Positions 29,203 to 38,879 are shown, counted from the first letter of the stretch. The stretch: 42,665 nt of DNA from Myxococcota bacterium (GCA_029975745.1 JARKOL010000126.1:1-42665), one strand, 5' to 3'. The notes: generated by a model not told the origin, from the letters alone. Numbers and translations are program-made.

Positions 29203-29556
29203 ATGACGCGATCGCATCTTCGCAAGGCGGGACTTGCGGGCATCCTGGCCCTGGCGGGCACGGCCCTGACCGTCGCCTGTTCCGCCGCGTTCGTGACGCC
29301 GGACGTCACGCCCCAACTGGCCGCGGCGTACGCCGACCGCTATCCCGATGCGGCCTCGGGCGATCTGGAACGGGGACGGGAGCTGTTCGCCTCGTCCTGC
29401 GGCCGCGGCGGCTTCTGCCACAAGCTGCCCAACCCGGCCAGCCGCCGGGACGACCAGTGGCCGTCGATCATGACGCGCATGGCCAGCAAGGCGGCACTGG
29501 ACGGCACCCAGGAGCGCGACGTCCTCCGTTTCATCCTTGCCGTGCGTGCCCAGTAG
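29203..29556 (+). CDS. Small lipoprotein monoheme cytochrome-like protein with atypical CX5CH motif
   Basis: Lipobox ALTVAC. GRELFASSCGRGGFCHKLPNP...WPSIMTRMASKAALDGTQERDVLRFILAVR resembles small cytochrome c proteins. RBS AAGGGGG. Confidence 0.7.
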   Translation: MTRSHLRKAGLAGILALAGTALTVACSAAFVTPDVTPQLAAAYADRYPDAASGDLERGRELFASSCGRGGFCHKLPNPASRRDDQWPSIMTRMASKAALDGTQERDVLRFILAVRAQ

Positions 29557-29586
29557 GCACCGACGCCCTTGCCCGGGGGAGCCGCC

Positions 29587-30570
29587 ATGGCGCGACTGGC
29601 ATCCCACCCGCTGGTACGGCTGGCCGCCGCCGTCTCGCCGACCGACCTGGCCATCCTGTTTCCGCCCGTCGGCGCCTGGCTGACCTGGCGCCTCGCGACC
29701 TCGCCTCCCGGTTCGCCCGCGCCGGTCATCCTGGACCAGGCCGATCGCGAGTTCCACGACCGACTGGCGGATGCCGCCCGCTTCCTGGCCCACCACTGGT
29801 TCCAGTGGTCCGTTCGCGGCGTCGAAAACGTACCGTCCCAGGACCCTGCCCTGCTGATCGGCAACCACAGCGGCGGCCTGATGGTGTTCGATGCCATCCT
29901 GGCCTGGCTGGCCATCCGGGATGCCCAGGGTCCCGATCGCGCCCCCCACGGGATGGCCCACGAGTTCGTCTTTCGCATCCCGGCCCTGCGTCGAAACGCA
30001 ATCCGCGGCGGCGTCGTCCCGTCCCGTCCCGATGCGGCGCACCAGGTGTTCGCGGCCGGTCGGCTGGCGGCGGCCTACCCCGGATCCGACTGGGACAGCC
30101 TGCGCCCGTTTCGCGAACGGAACAGGATCGTGCTGGGCGGACGCACCGGCTTCGTCCGGCTGGCGCTGCGCGAGCAGGTGCCCCTGGTGCCGATCGTCAC
30201 GGCGGGGGCGCAGGAACAGTTCATCGTGCTGACGCGAGGCGAGCGCATCGCCCGACTGCTGGGCTTCCGCGACCGCATCCGATCCAACGTGTTCCCCATC
30301 GGGGTCTCGCTGCCCTGGGGACTGGCGCCGTCCTTCCTGCCCTACCTGCCGCTGCCGACGGCCATTCAACAGGCGTTCCTTCCCCCGTTCCGCTGGCCCG
30401 GCCTGGGCCCCGAGGCCGCCGACGACCCCGCCGTGGTCCAGGCGTGCTATGACGAGGTCGTCGCCGCGATGCAGACCGCCATGGATGATCTGTGCCGGCA
30501 CCAGGTGCTGGGCAGCGCGCTCGCGACGCGCCTGGCCGAGGCGCTTGGAGCCCGTGCGAATGCCGGTTGA
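29587..30570 (+). CDS. Lysophospholipid/diacylglycerol acyltransferase-like protein
   Basis: RGVENVPSQDPALLIGNHSGGLMVFDAI, VPIVTAGAQEQF, FPIGVSLPWGLAPSFLPYLPLPT. Confidence 0.8.
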   Translation: MARLASHPLVRLAAAVSPTDLAILFPPVGAWLTWRLATSPPGSPAPVILDQADREFHDRLADAARFLAHHWFQWSVRGVENVPSQDPALLIGNHSGGLMVFDAILAWLAIRDAQGPDRAPHGMAHEFVFRIPALRRNAIRGGVVPSRPDAAHQVFAAGRLAAAYPGSDWDSLRPFRERNRIVLGGRTGFVRLALREQVPLVPIVTAGAQEQFIVLTRGERIARLLGFRDRIRSNVFPIGVSLPWGLAPSFLPYLPLPTAIQQAFLPPFRWPGLGPEAADDPAVVQACYDEVVAAMQTAMDDLCRHQVLGSALATRLAEALGARANAG

Positions 30571-30624
30571 TCCCGCGAACGGTTTGCACTACACCTGAGG
30601 CGGCCCCTGCGTGGAGAACGCCGC

Positions 30625-31392
30625 ATGCGCCCGGAACATCCCGTCGCCCTGATCACCGGAGCCTCCTGGGGAATCGGCGAGGCCACCGCTCGCGCGCTGG
30701 CGGCCGACGGCTTCCATCTGGCCCTGGGCGCGCGCAGCGTCGAGCGCGTGTCGTCCCTGGCGACGGAACTGGCCACAACCCACGGCATCCAGGCCTGGGG
30801 GGGCCCGCTTGACGTCCGCGACGGCGATTCCGTGCAGGCGTTCCTGGACCAGGCCACCGAACGCCTGGGGACCGTCCACGTCCTGGTCAACAACGCGGGA
30901 CTGGCCCGGGGACTGGATCGGATCGAGGACGTCCGCGACGCCGACTGGGACGAGATGATCCGCACGAACGTCGAGGGCGTGCTGCGAATGACCCGTGCCT
31001 GCCTGCCTGCCATGCGACGCGCCGGCTGGGGACACGTCTTCTTCCTGGGCAGCACGGCGTCCCATGGCGTCTACGAGGGCGGCGCCGTCTATTGCGGCAC
31101 CAAGCACTTCGTTCGCGCGATCACCGAAACGCTGCGCCTGGAACTGCTGGGGCTTCCCATCCGGATCACCAGTGTCGATCCCGGCATGGTCGAAACGGAG
31201 TTCTCGGTGACGCGGCTGGGCTCCCGCGAGCGCGCCGATGCCGTCTATCGCGGCATGGAGCCCCTGGTGGCCGCCGACATCGCCGAGTGCATTCGCTGGG
31301 CGGTCGGACTGCCGGATCGCGTCAACATCGACCAGATCCTGGTGAAGCCGCGGGACCAGGCGGCCTTCCACCGGGTACATCGGCAATCCTGA
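30625..31392 (+). CDS. Short-chain dehydrogenase/reductase
   Basis: ALITGASWGIGEATARALA, VLVNNAGLARGL, YCGTKHFVRAITETLRLEL; GGAG RBS. Confidence 0.93.
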   Translation: MRPEHPVALITGASWGIGEATARALAADGFHLALGARSVERVSSLATELATTHGIQAWGGPLDVRDGDSVQAFLDQATERLGTVHVLVNNAGLARGLDRIEDVRDADWDEMIRTNVEGVLRMTRACLPAMRRAGWGHVFFLGSTASHGVYEGGAVYCGTKHFVRAITETLRLELLGLPIRITSVDPGMVETEFSVTRLGSRERADAVYRGMEPLVAADIAECIRWAVGLPDRVNIDQILVKPRDQAAFHRVHRQS

Positions 31393-31427
31393 CGACGAGC
31401 AGGACGACGCAAACCGTGGAGAACCCC

Positions 31428-32084
31428 ATGGAATCCCAGGAACAACGCACCAGACGCGCCCGGGAGATCGCGACGTCGCTGGCGGAATGGTTCCCCGATG
31501 CCACGGGCAGCCCGCTGCACTGGAGGTCGCCGCTGGAGCTGCTGGTCGCCACGATCCTGGCGGCCCAGTCCCGGGACGACACGGTGAACCTGGTGATGCC
31601 CGACCTCATGGCCCGATTCCCCGACGCCCATGCGCTGGCCCAGGCCCCCATCGAGGAACTCGAACACCTGGTGCGAAGAACGGGCTTCTACCGGAACAAG
31701 GCCCGCGCCGTCCAGACGTGCTGCAGGCAGCTCGTCGAGCGCCACGACGGAGCGGTTCCGACCCGAATGGACGATCTGACGGCGCTGGCGGGCGTGGGAC
31801 GAAAGACCGCGAACGTCGTGCTGACCAACTGTTTCGGCATCCCGGGCATCGTGGTGGACACCCACGTCCTGCGGGTCAGCGCGCGCCTGGGCCTGACGGG
31901 TTCCTCCGACCCCGAAACGGTCGAGGCCGACGTCGGCGCCCTGCTGCCCGAAGCGGATTGGGGATCCTTCTGCCACCGGGTGACCTGGTTCGGACGCCAG
32001 ATCTGCCTGGCCCGCAAGCCCCGATGCCCCGAGTGCCGTCTGGCGACGCGATGCCCCCATGTCACCGGCAACGAAATCCGGTAG
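31428..32084 (+). CDS. nth: Endonuclease III
   Basis: LTALAGVGRKTANVVLTNCFG, VDTHVLRVSARLG, CX6CX2CX5C iron-sulfur motif CLARKPRCPECRLATRC. Confidence 0.93.
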   Translation: MESQEQRTRRAREIATSLAEWFPDATGSPLHWRSPLELLVATILAAQSRDDTVNLVMPDLMARFPDAHALAQAPIEELEHLVRRTGFYRNKARAVQTCCRQLVERHDGAVPTRMDDLTALAGVGRKTANVVLTNCFGIPGIVVDTHVLRVSARLGLTGSSDPETVEADVGALLPEADWGSFCHRVTWFGRQICLARKPRCPECRLATRCPHVTGNEIR

Positions 32085-32093
32085 AGTGCCGCC

Positions 32094-35033
32094 ATGGATG
32101 CGTTCGACCAGATGGATCGACAGCTTCGCCGGGCCTCCCGCCTGATCGCATGGGAGCAGGGTGCCCAGGCCGCGGCGGGCTTCCTGGTTGCGGCAACGAC
32201 GATCGCTCTCGCCGGGGCCATCTGGGCCTCGCGAGTCCCGGACTTCTCGACGGGCCGACGCTTCCTTCTGGCGACCCTGGGCGTCTGCGCCCTGGCGACC
32301 CTGGGCTGGTGGAGCTGGAATCGGCTGCGCGCCCGCGATCGGACGGTTCTGGCCCGGCGCGTCCAGCAGCGAGTGCCCTCCCTGGGCCGCGGAATCGAGG
32401 CGGTCGTCCGGATGCGGTCGCAGACCGACGAACCCGATGCGGCATTCTCGACCGGACTGCTGGTCGATCAGGCGAACCGGGTGGTTCGAACTCTCGAAGA
32501 GATGCCCTCCCGCGCCCTGATCCGGTACCGCGGCGTCGGGAAACTGGTGGTCGCGGCCCTGCTCCCGCCGGCGCTGGGACTGGCCTGGATGGCTGCCGAT
32601 CCCTGGCCGGCAATCCGCGGGCTGCGCGGCCTGGCGGGCCTGACCGATGCCGCGACCCCGGATTGGCTGATGGGCCCACCCCGACCCGTGGACGCCCTGG
32701 CGTTCGACGTCCGCGTCGTCGTGCTGCGCCGAAGCCCCGATGGCCAGGTGTCCCGGGTCCCAAGCGACGAAAGCGGCGACGTGATGGCGCCGCCGGGCAT
32801 GGAGGTCGAGGTCTCGGGGCGGCTGAGGCGCCCCGCCGGCCTGGGACATCTGGTCGTGTCCGGTACCGGGGAGTCCCGGTATCCTCTGGTGCTGGGGCCG
32901 GGCGACCACTTCCGGGCAACCTTCCCGATCGTGGCGGCGGGAACCTGGCACCTGCAGGTGGTGGTCCCGCCGGGCCTGCTGATGACCGAAACGGTTCGCC
33001 GCCGCGTCGTTCCCATCTCGCTGGATCGGCCGGTCGTCGAGGTCGTGCCCCCGGAGCGGCTGGCCCTCAAGCCTGGCGAGTCCGCGGTCGTCCGCTTCTC
33101 GGCCGAGTCGGCATCCGGTCTGGCCGGGATCGACGTGATCTACGAGTTTCCGCTGGACGGCGACCGCACGCCGGTCCGAATCCGCGACAGAGACGTCCCC
33201 CCAGGCACTCGGGCCACCCAGGGGGAGGTGGTGTTCACGCTGCCCGAGGACGTCCTGGACGTCGGCGGTCGCGTCGATCTGATCGTGGAGGCCCAGGATG
33301 GCCTGGGTCGCGGACCCGAGGATGCGGGGCGCGGCGAACCCGTTCGATTCATGCTGGACACCCCGGCCGTCCGCCGCGCGGCGGCCCTGGAAGGGCGCGA
33401 ACGCCTGCTGAACGACCTGGTCGAGTTGCTGGCCGCGATCTCGACGACCGATGCCGCCGCCGCAACCCTGCCCCCGCCGCTGCCGGCGCAGTTGCGCGCC
33501 GTGTCCCGCAGCGCGGCGGCCGCCGCGGTCGAGGCCGAAGCGGAGCGCGACGGTCCGGAGAGCACCCTGGGCGCGGTCGCCCGCGATCTGGAAACGCTGG
33601 CAGCGGTGGCGGATCCGGGACGGGAGGCCGTCCTGCTGGCGTTGGAGCGATCCATCCTGTGGGTGGATGATGTCGTTGCCGCATCCCGCGCCGCCATCCT
33701 GTCCGCGCGCCTTGCCGGCCTGGCCCGAGACGCCGCCCGACTGCGCCAGGCATCCGGAGGGGACGCGAACGCCCTGCGAGAGGCCCTGCGCGCCGTGGTT
33801 CGAGCGCGACGAGCCCTGGGCCTGCTGGATGCGACCCGCCGCCAGTGGCAGAAGGTGGCCGAACTGGAGGGCGGCATGCTCCGGTTCGTGCCCGCAACGC
33901 TGGCCAGAGTCTCGATGCAGGCGCGGGAACAACTCCTGGCCGTCGAGGACGCCGTGCGGCGCGACGACGCGACGACGCCCCAGCGCCGCAAGGTGCTGGA
34001 GGCAGGCCATGCGGCACTGGTGGAGGTGCTGGAGGCGTTCCGCACGGTGGAACTGCCGGGGGTGTCGCCGCCGCCCCGGGAGGCCCCCCTGCCGCCCGAG
34101 GTGCTGCCGGCCTTGCGTCAGGCACTGTCCGCGCAACGCGACGTGATGGATCGCACGGCCCAGGCGGCATTCCTGCTGCGACGACGCACCGAGAACCTGT
34201 CGGACCAGCGGGCTCCGGACGCCGGACGCCTGGCCACCCTGGTCGAGGAGGCCCGCGCGCTCACTGGCCGCGTCTCGCTGGAAGGGATGGACCCGACCGA
34301 CGCCCAGACCCTGGCCACCCTGCGGGACGACCTGGGGGCGGCGACGGACCTGCTGGTCCAGGGGGACCTAGTCACGGCGCGGCGCCTGACCGCGGGGGCG
34401 ATGGAACGAATCAACGGTCTGATCCAGGACTGGCGCGACGTGGCGGAGTGGACCGAGGAGGAACAGCCGGAGTCTGCCGCATTCCTGCGGGCCCAGGCCA
34501 CCCGGCTGGGACGATCCGTGCCGCCGCTACGCGAGGCCGCACGAACGCTGTCGGACTGGAGCCGGGAACGAACCGGCGTCGTGACCCGGGACGACCGCGA
34601 AGGCGCCGCCCGCATGCTGCGCGACCAGGAGCGGGCCCTGGCCCTGATGGCGCGGGCGTCGGAGGGTCTGCGGCGAACTCTGGGCTCGGACGCGGATGAT
34701 CGCGTTGCAACGGCCCAGTCCGCCAGGCGAAACATGGAGGAAGCGGCCCGGCGCCTGGCCGAAACGAACCCGATGGCCGCCGAGGCCCACCAGCGCCAGG
34801 CCATCCAGGACTTGCAGCGACTGCGTAAGGCGCTGGAGCGCGGCGCGCCGGACCCCCGAATCCAGGCCGCCGTCCCCCTTCCGGAAGACGACCCGGTCGA
34901 ACTCTCGCTTCCCGAACGCCTTCCCCCGGGCGACGCGTTTTCCCGGGAGGTCCGAGCGCACGCCGAAACCCCCGTTCCGGCCCCCTTCGACCCGATGGTC
35001 CGCGCCTACTACGACGCGATTCTCGGCCTGTAG
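32094..35033 (+). CDS. DUF4175-like large membrane protein
   Basis: 979 aa; N-terminal paired hydrophobic helices followed by long Ala/Arg-rich helical region, as in DUF4175 proteins. Confidence 0.65.
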   Translation: MDAFDQMDRQLRRASRLIAWEQGAQAAAGFLVAATTIALAGAIWASRVPDFSTGRRFLLATLGVCALATLGWWSWNRLRARDRTVLARRVQQRVPSLGRGIEAVVRMRSQTDEPDAAFSTGLLVDQANRVVRTLEEMPSRALIRYRGVGKLVVAALLPPALGLAWMAADPWPAIRGLRGLAGLTDAATPDWLMGPPRPVDALAFDVRVVVLRRSPDGQVSRVPSDESGDVMAPPGMEVEVSGRLRRPAGLGHLVVSGTGESRYPLVLGPGDHFRATFPIVAAGTWHLQVVVPPGLLMTETVRRRVVPISLDRPVVEVVPPERLALKPGESAVVRFSAESASGLAGIDVIYEFPLDGDRTPVRIRDRDVPPGTRATQGEVVFTLPEDVLDVGGRVDLIVEAQDGLGRGPEDAGRGEPVRFMLDTPAVRRAAALEGRERLLNDLVELLAAISTTDAAAATLPPPLPAQLRAVSRSAAAAAVEAEAERDGPESTLGAVARDLETLAAVADPGREAVLLALERSILWVDDVVAASRAAILSARLAGLARDAARLRQASGGDANALREALRAVVRARRALGLLDATRRQWQKVAELEGGMLRFVPATLARVSMQAREQLLAVEDAVRRDDATTPQRRKVLEAGHAALVEVLEAFRTVELPGVSPPPREAPLPPEVLPALRQALSAQRDVMDRTAQAAFLLRRRTENLSDQRAPDAGRLATLVEEARALTGRVSLEGMDPTDAQTLATLRDDLGAATDLLVQGDLVTARRLTAGAMERINGLIQDWRDVAEWTEEEQPESAAFLRAQATRLGRSVPPLREAARTLSDWSRERTGVVTRDDREGAARMLRDQERALALMARASEGLRRTLGSDADDRVATAQSARRNMEEAARRLAETNPMAAEAHQRQAIQDLQRLRKALERGAPDPRIQAAVPLPEDDPVELSLPERLPPGDAFSREVRAHAETPVPAPFDPMVRAYYDAILGL

Positions 35034-35052
35034 GGCCTTCGGAAGACCTGGG

Positions 35053-35442
35053 TCATGCCGCGGCGACCGCATCGATCTCGACCAGCGCCCCGCGGGGCAG
35101 CCCCGCCACCTGGAAGGTGGCCCTGGCCGGACGATGCTCGCCGAAGAACTCGCCGTACATCTGGTTGACCACGCCGAAGTCCGCCATGTCGGTCAACAGG
35201 ATCGTGGTCTTGACGACATTCCAGCGCCCCATGCCGCCGGCAATCAGGACCGCGTCCAGATTGGCCAGCACCTGCCGGGTCTCGGCCTCGATGCCGCCGA
35301 CCACCATGCTTCCGGTGACCGGGTCCAGTCCGATCTGGCCGGACAGGAACAGCATCCGCTGGGGACGACACTCGACGGCCTGCGCGTAGGGTCCGATCGC
35401 CTTGGGCGCATCCGGGCTCTCGATCGCATGATTCGGGTGCAT
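35053..35442 (-). CDS. ridA: RidA family reactive intermediate deaminase
   Basis: APKAIGPYAQAVE, LFLSGQIGLDPVTG, EAETRQVLANLDAVL, RATFQVAGLPRGALVEIDAVA. Confidence 0.93.
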   Translation of the reverse strand: MHPNHAIESPDAPKAIGPYAQAVECRPQRMLFLSGQIGLDPVTGSMVVGGIEAETRQVLANLDAVLIAGGMGRWNVVKTTILLTDMADFGVVNQMYGEFFGEHRPARATFQVAGLPRGALVEIDAVAAA

Positions 35443-35463
35443 GAAAACCTCCGTGGGCGAACG

Positions 35464-35841
35464 TCAGGGCGCGTTGGTCCCCTCGCGGCCATAGACATCT
35501 TCCAGGCGGACCACGTCATCCAGTTCGGGCGTGGACGCCTCGATCAGTTCACAGTCGATATTGCTGGGCGCGATGAAGCGATGCACCGTCCCCGGCACGA
35601 TCCGAAACCCCTGGCCCGCGGACACCGTGATCTCGCGAACGTCAGGCTCCTCGCCCAGTTGGAAGATCAGCGTCCCGGCCAGCACGAACAGCGTCTCGTC
35701 CTTGACCCGATGGTACTGGCGCGACAGCCGCTGGCCCCGGTCGATGTGCAGGAGCTTCGCGACGTAGCGGTCGGTGTGGGCCAGCAGGAGCTCGTAGCCC
35801 CACGGCTTTTCGACCTTGCGCGGCACGACGATGTCGATCAT
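35464..35841 (-). CDS. Cupin protein, mannose-6-phosphate isomerase type-II-like
   Basis: VEKPWGYELLLAHTDRYVAKLLHIDRGQRLSRQYHRVKDETLFVLAGTL; start overlaps upstream stop by 4 nt. Confidence 0.85.
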   Translation of the reverse strand: MIDIVVPRKVEKPWGYELLLAHTDRYVAKLLHIDRGQRLSRQYHRVKDETLFVLAGTLIFQLGEEPDVREITVSAGQGFRIVPGTVHRFIAPSNIDCELIEASTPELDDVVRLEDVYGREGTNAP

Positions 35842-36971
35842 GGGACCTCCACGGTGACGGACTGCTCATTATGGCGCTGATTGAACTCGCGGGAAAACGC
35901 CTGCGCCTCGGCCTGACTATTGTAGCGACCGATGCGGATCCGGAACCAGTGCTTTCCCCGCGCATCGACGAAGGGCATGACCCGCGCCGGATACCCCGCT
36001 TCGACCAGTGACGCCGCGTACGTGTTCGCCGCCTCCTCGTCCTGGTAGGCGCGGACCTGGACCTGATATCGCCGGGAAGGCTTCGGCGGCACCCGCTCGG
36101 AGTGAACGACCGGGGACGGGACCGGGGACTCGACCTCCGCATTGGCTTTCGCGGGCAGGGGCAGGGGCACGGGTTCGGGCGCGGGGGGCGGGGCCTCCGG
36201 CTCGAGCGGCGCATCAACCGCCGCGGTCTGGAAGCACTCGTGGGCGGGCGACAGGCGGGAACACCCGGCCTCCGGATCCGACACGCGCACCACGGACCAG
36301 GGGACGGGAAGCCCGACGGCCTGGACATGAGGCTCGAACCCGCGACGCCCGCCCGATGCCAGGACGTCCTCGCATGCACGCGGATCGGGCAGCACGACCG
36401 GCACCGGCTGGGGCGTGACCGCGGGGACAGGGGCAGGTTCCCGGGCAGGCGCAGGCTCGGGGAGGGGCACGGGCTCGGGAAGGGGCGCGGGCCCGGGAAG
36501 GGGCGCAGGCTCGGGGAGGGGCGCGGGCTCGGGGTCAGGCGCCGGAACAGGCTCGGACCTGGGAACGGGAGCCGGCGCGGGAACGGGTTCAGGGCCAGGT
36601 TCCGGCGTCGGCACCGGCGCCACCGAGCCGCTCGGCGGCCGGGCCTCGCCCTCCTCGACCAAGAGGCCGGAAGGCAAACCGCTCGGCACCCGCGGCGCAT
36701 CGGGAACGGGATCGTCCGGCAGGGGAGCCGAAAGCACGACCCGCGCGGGCTCCCCGGCATGGGACGGCATCGGCTCCGAAGGCGACATCATGCCGGATCC
36801 CAGCAGGAACCCGCCCGCGAAGGCCAGTCCGACCAGGCCCAGGACCAGAAGCAGGGTGCGACGGATGTGGCGGGGCTCGACGCGCAGCGGAGCCCGCTCG
36901 CGAATCTTCTCCAGATCCCGAATCCGCACCTCGATGGGCGGACGGTCGGGCCGGGGTTCAGGTCTGCTCAT
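35838..36971 (-). CDS. SPOR-domain protein with Pro-rich low-complexity linker
   Basis: Single TM near N-terminus (TLLLVLGLVGLAFAGGFLLGSG). Repeated PEPAPL units. C-terminal YQVQVRAYQDEEAANTYAASLVEAGYPARVMPFVDARGKHWFRIRIGRYNSQAEA. Confidence 0.85.
   Translation of the reverse strand: MSRPEPRPDRPPIEVRIRDLEKIRERAPLRVEPRHIRRTLLLVLGLVGLAFAGGFLLGSGMMSPSEPMPSHAGEPARVVLSAPLPDDPVPDAPRVPSGLPSGLLVEEGEARPPSGSVAPVPTPEPGPEPVPAPAPVPRSEPVPAPDPEPAPLPEPAPLPGPAPLPEPVPLPEPAPAREPAPVPAVTPQPVPVVLPDPRACEDVLASGGRRGFEPHVQAVGLPVPWSVVRVSDPEAGCSRLSPAHECFQTAAVDAPLEPEAPPPAPEPVPLPLPAKANAEVESPVPSPVVHSERVPPKPSRRYQVQVRAYQDEEAANTYAASLVEAGYPARVMPFVDARGKHWFRIRIGRYNSQAEAQAFSREFNQRHNEQSVTVEVP
36456..36545 (+). repeat. 18-bp minisatellite (about five units), G-rich on the + strand
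   Basis: CTCGGGGAGGGGCACGGG / CTCGGGAAGGGGCGCGGG / CCCGGGAAGGGGCGCAGG / CTCGGGGAGGGGCGCGGG / CTCGGGGTCAGGCGCCGG. Confidence 0.85.
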
Positions 36972-38661
36972 CCTCGGCCCCGTAATGCATCGATTCGGGG
37001 GCGCTGACGCCCAGCAATCCCAGGCCATGGCCCAGGACCGCCTGGATGCGCGACACCAGGTACAGTCGGGCCGCCGTCTTGGCAGCGTCGTCCGAAATCA
37101 CCTTTTCGGTGGCCTTGTAGCGCGTGTAGTACGAATGGAATCCCTTGACGACGTCCATCAGATAGAACGCCACGTGATGCGGCTCGCACTGGGTCGCCGC
37201 CGACGCCACGACCTGGGGATAGCGCGCCAGGTCCCGGATCATCGCGCGTTCCTCGGGCAGCCCCAACGCCGCGTCCAGAACCGGGTCGAACCCGGGAACC
37301 GTCAGCCCGGCCTCCGCCGCCTTGCGCAGAATCGATGCCACGCGAGCGTGTCCGTACTGCACGTAGTAGACGGGGTTCTCCATGGTCTGGGCCCGCGCCA
37401 GATCCAGGTCGAATTCCATCTGGGCATCCGCGCGTCGCAGCAGGAACAAGAAGCGGACCGCGTCCCGACCGACCTCCTGGACGATCTCTTGCAGCGTCAC
37501 GAACTTGCCCGTCCGCTTGCCCATCGGGACGACCTCGCCCCCCCGGATCAGCGTGACCATCTGGACCAGCAGCACCTGGAGCAGTTCCGGGTCGTGTCCG
37601 AACGCGGCCATGGCGGCACGCACGCGCGGGATGTAGCCGTGATGGTCGGCGCCCCAGACGTTGATCAGGCGCGAAAACCCGCGCTGGGCCTTTTCGTCGT
37701 GGTACGCGATGTCGGACGCGAAATAGGTCGGAACCCCGTTGCCGCGCACGATGACGCGATCCTCGGCATCCTCCTCGGAGTCCATCCGGAACAGGACGGC
37801 CCCAGAACCGTCGCGGTACGCGGCCCCCCGCGCCAGCAGGGCGTCCACGGACGCCTGGACACGGCCGCTGGAGTGCAGCGCCCGCTCGGAAAACCAGTGG
37901 TCGAAACGAATGTCCAGATCCGCCAGCGTGGCCTGGATGGCATCCAGCAGCCGGGACGACCCGAACCGCACCACCGCGTTGTCGTCGGCCGACCCGATGT
38001 CGTCGTACTGGCGCCGGCAGATCGCCTGCCCTTCGTCGGTCTGGACGAAGGACGCGGCCAGATCGCGGATGTACTGGCCGTGGTAGCCGTTCTCGGGGAA
38101 CGTGACCGGCAGGCCCAGGATCTCGCGCCCACGCGCATGCAGCGACCGCCCCAGCATCCCCATCTGGTTGCCGACGTCGTTCAACAGGTACTCGGTCTCG
38201 ACGGCGAAGCCCGCAGCGCGCATCAGGCGCGCCGCGGCATCACCCAGGATCGCGCCGCGCCCATGGCCCACGTGCAGCGGCCCCGTGGGGTTGGCGGACA
38301 CGAACTCCAGCAGAACCCGCTGCCCCTGGCCGACCTGCGGGATCCGGAACAGGGTGTCCAGTTGGGCGAACCACGCCTCGGAACGCACCCGGAAGTTCAC
38401 GTACCCGGGCGGGGCGAAGGTAACCTCGTCGAAGAGGCCCGGAGGCGCATCGATAGCCGCGATCAGGTCTTTCGCGCAGTCCGCCGGCGACCGCTTCGCG
38501 AATCGGGCCAACGCCAGCGGCAGCGCGCACCCGAAATCCCCGAATTCGGGACGCTTGGGGCGCTCGATCACGACCGCGCCCGGGAAGTCGGCGGGCACCT
38601 TCCCCTGGGACTTCAACAATTCCAGAGCCTTGACCAGAACCTGGGCAACGATCGCTTCCAT
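36958..38661 (-). CDS. argS: Arginyl-tRNA synthetase
   Basis: VLLEFVSANPTGPLHVGHGRGAILGDAAARLMRAAGF, INVWGADHHGYIPRVRAAM, MGKRTGKFVTLQEIVQEVGRDAVRFLFLLRR. Confidence 0.96.
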   Translation of the reverse strand: MEAIVAQVLVKALELLKSQGKVPADFPGAVVIERPKRPEFGDFGCALPLALARFAKRSPADCAKDLIAAIDAPPGLFDEVTFAPPGYVNFRVRSEAWFAQLDTLFRIPQVGQGQRVLLEFVSANPTGPLHVGHGRGAILGDAAARLMRAAGFAVETEYLLNDVGNQMGMLGRSLHARGREILGLPVTFPENGYHGQYIRDLAASFVQTDEGQAICRRQYDDIGSADDNAVVRFGSSRLLDAIQATLADLDIRFDHWFSERALHSSGRVQASVDALLARGAAYRDGSGAVLFRMDSEEDAEDRVIVRGNGVPTYFASDIAYHDEKAQRGFSRLINVWGADHHGYIPRVRAAMAAFGHDPELLQVLLVQMVTLIRGGEVVPMGKRTGKFVTLQEIVQEVGRDAVRFLFLLRRADAQMEFDLDLARAQTMENPVYYVQYGHARVASILRKAAEAGLTVPGFDPVLDAALGLPEERAMIRDLARYPQVVASAATQCEPHHVAFYLMDVVKGFHSYYTRYKATEKVISDDAAKTAARLYLVSRIQAVLGHGLGLLGVSAPESMHYGAEDEQT

Positions 38662-38679
38662 GGCCGACCTCCGGGCCCT

Positions 38680-38708
38680 GTTGTAGCCGCAAACGCCTTG
38701 CGCGGCAA
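38680..38708 (-). promoter_or_regulatory. Candidate argS promoter
   Basis: Minus strand -35 TTGCCG (38703-38708), 17-nt spacer, -10 TACAAC (38680-38685). A 15-bp palindrome CCTTGC-GCG-GCAAGG (38696-38710) overlaps the -35. Confidence 0.35.
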
Positions 38709-38879
38709 GGGGCGCCGAACGGCCGCAGCCTCCCAAGGAGGCGTCCGTCGGCGGGCACCCAGGCCAACGGCGAGTGCGCTTCGCAGGGATTGGGGCTAGA
38801 CTTGGCGGGCGTCCTCGGCGTGACCCAGGATCCGGGACAGCCATGGCGCACTTCCCATTTCCAGCGGAGCCAGACCCCG

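Noticed and set aside
31245-34136. 963-aa minus-strand ORF
   Set aside because: Antisense to nth and the DUF4175-like gene; high-GC artefact.
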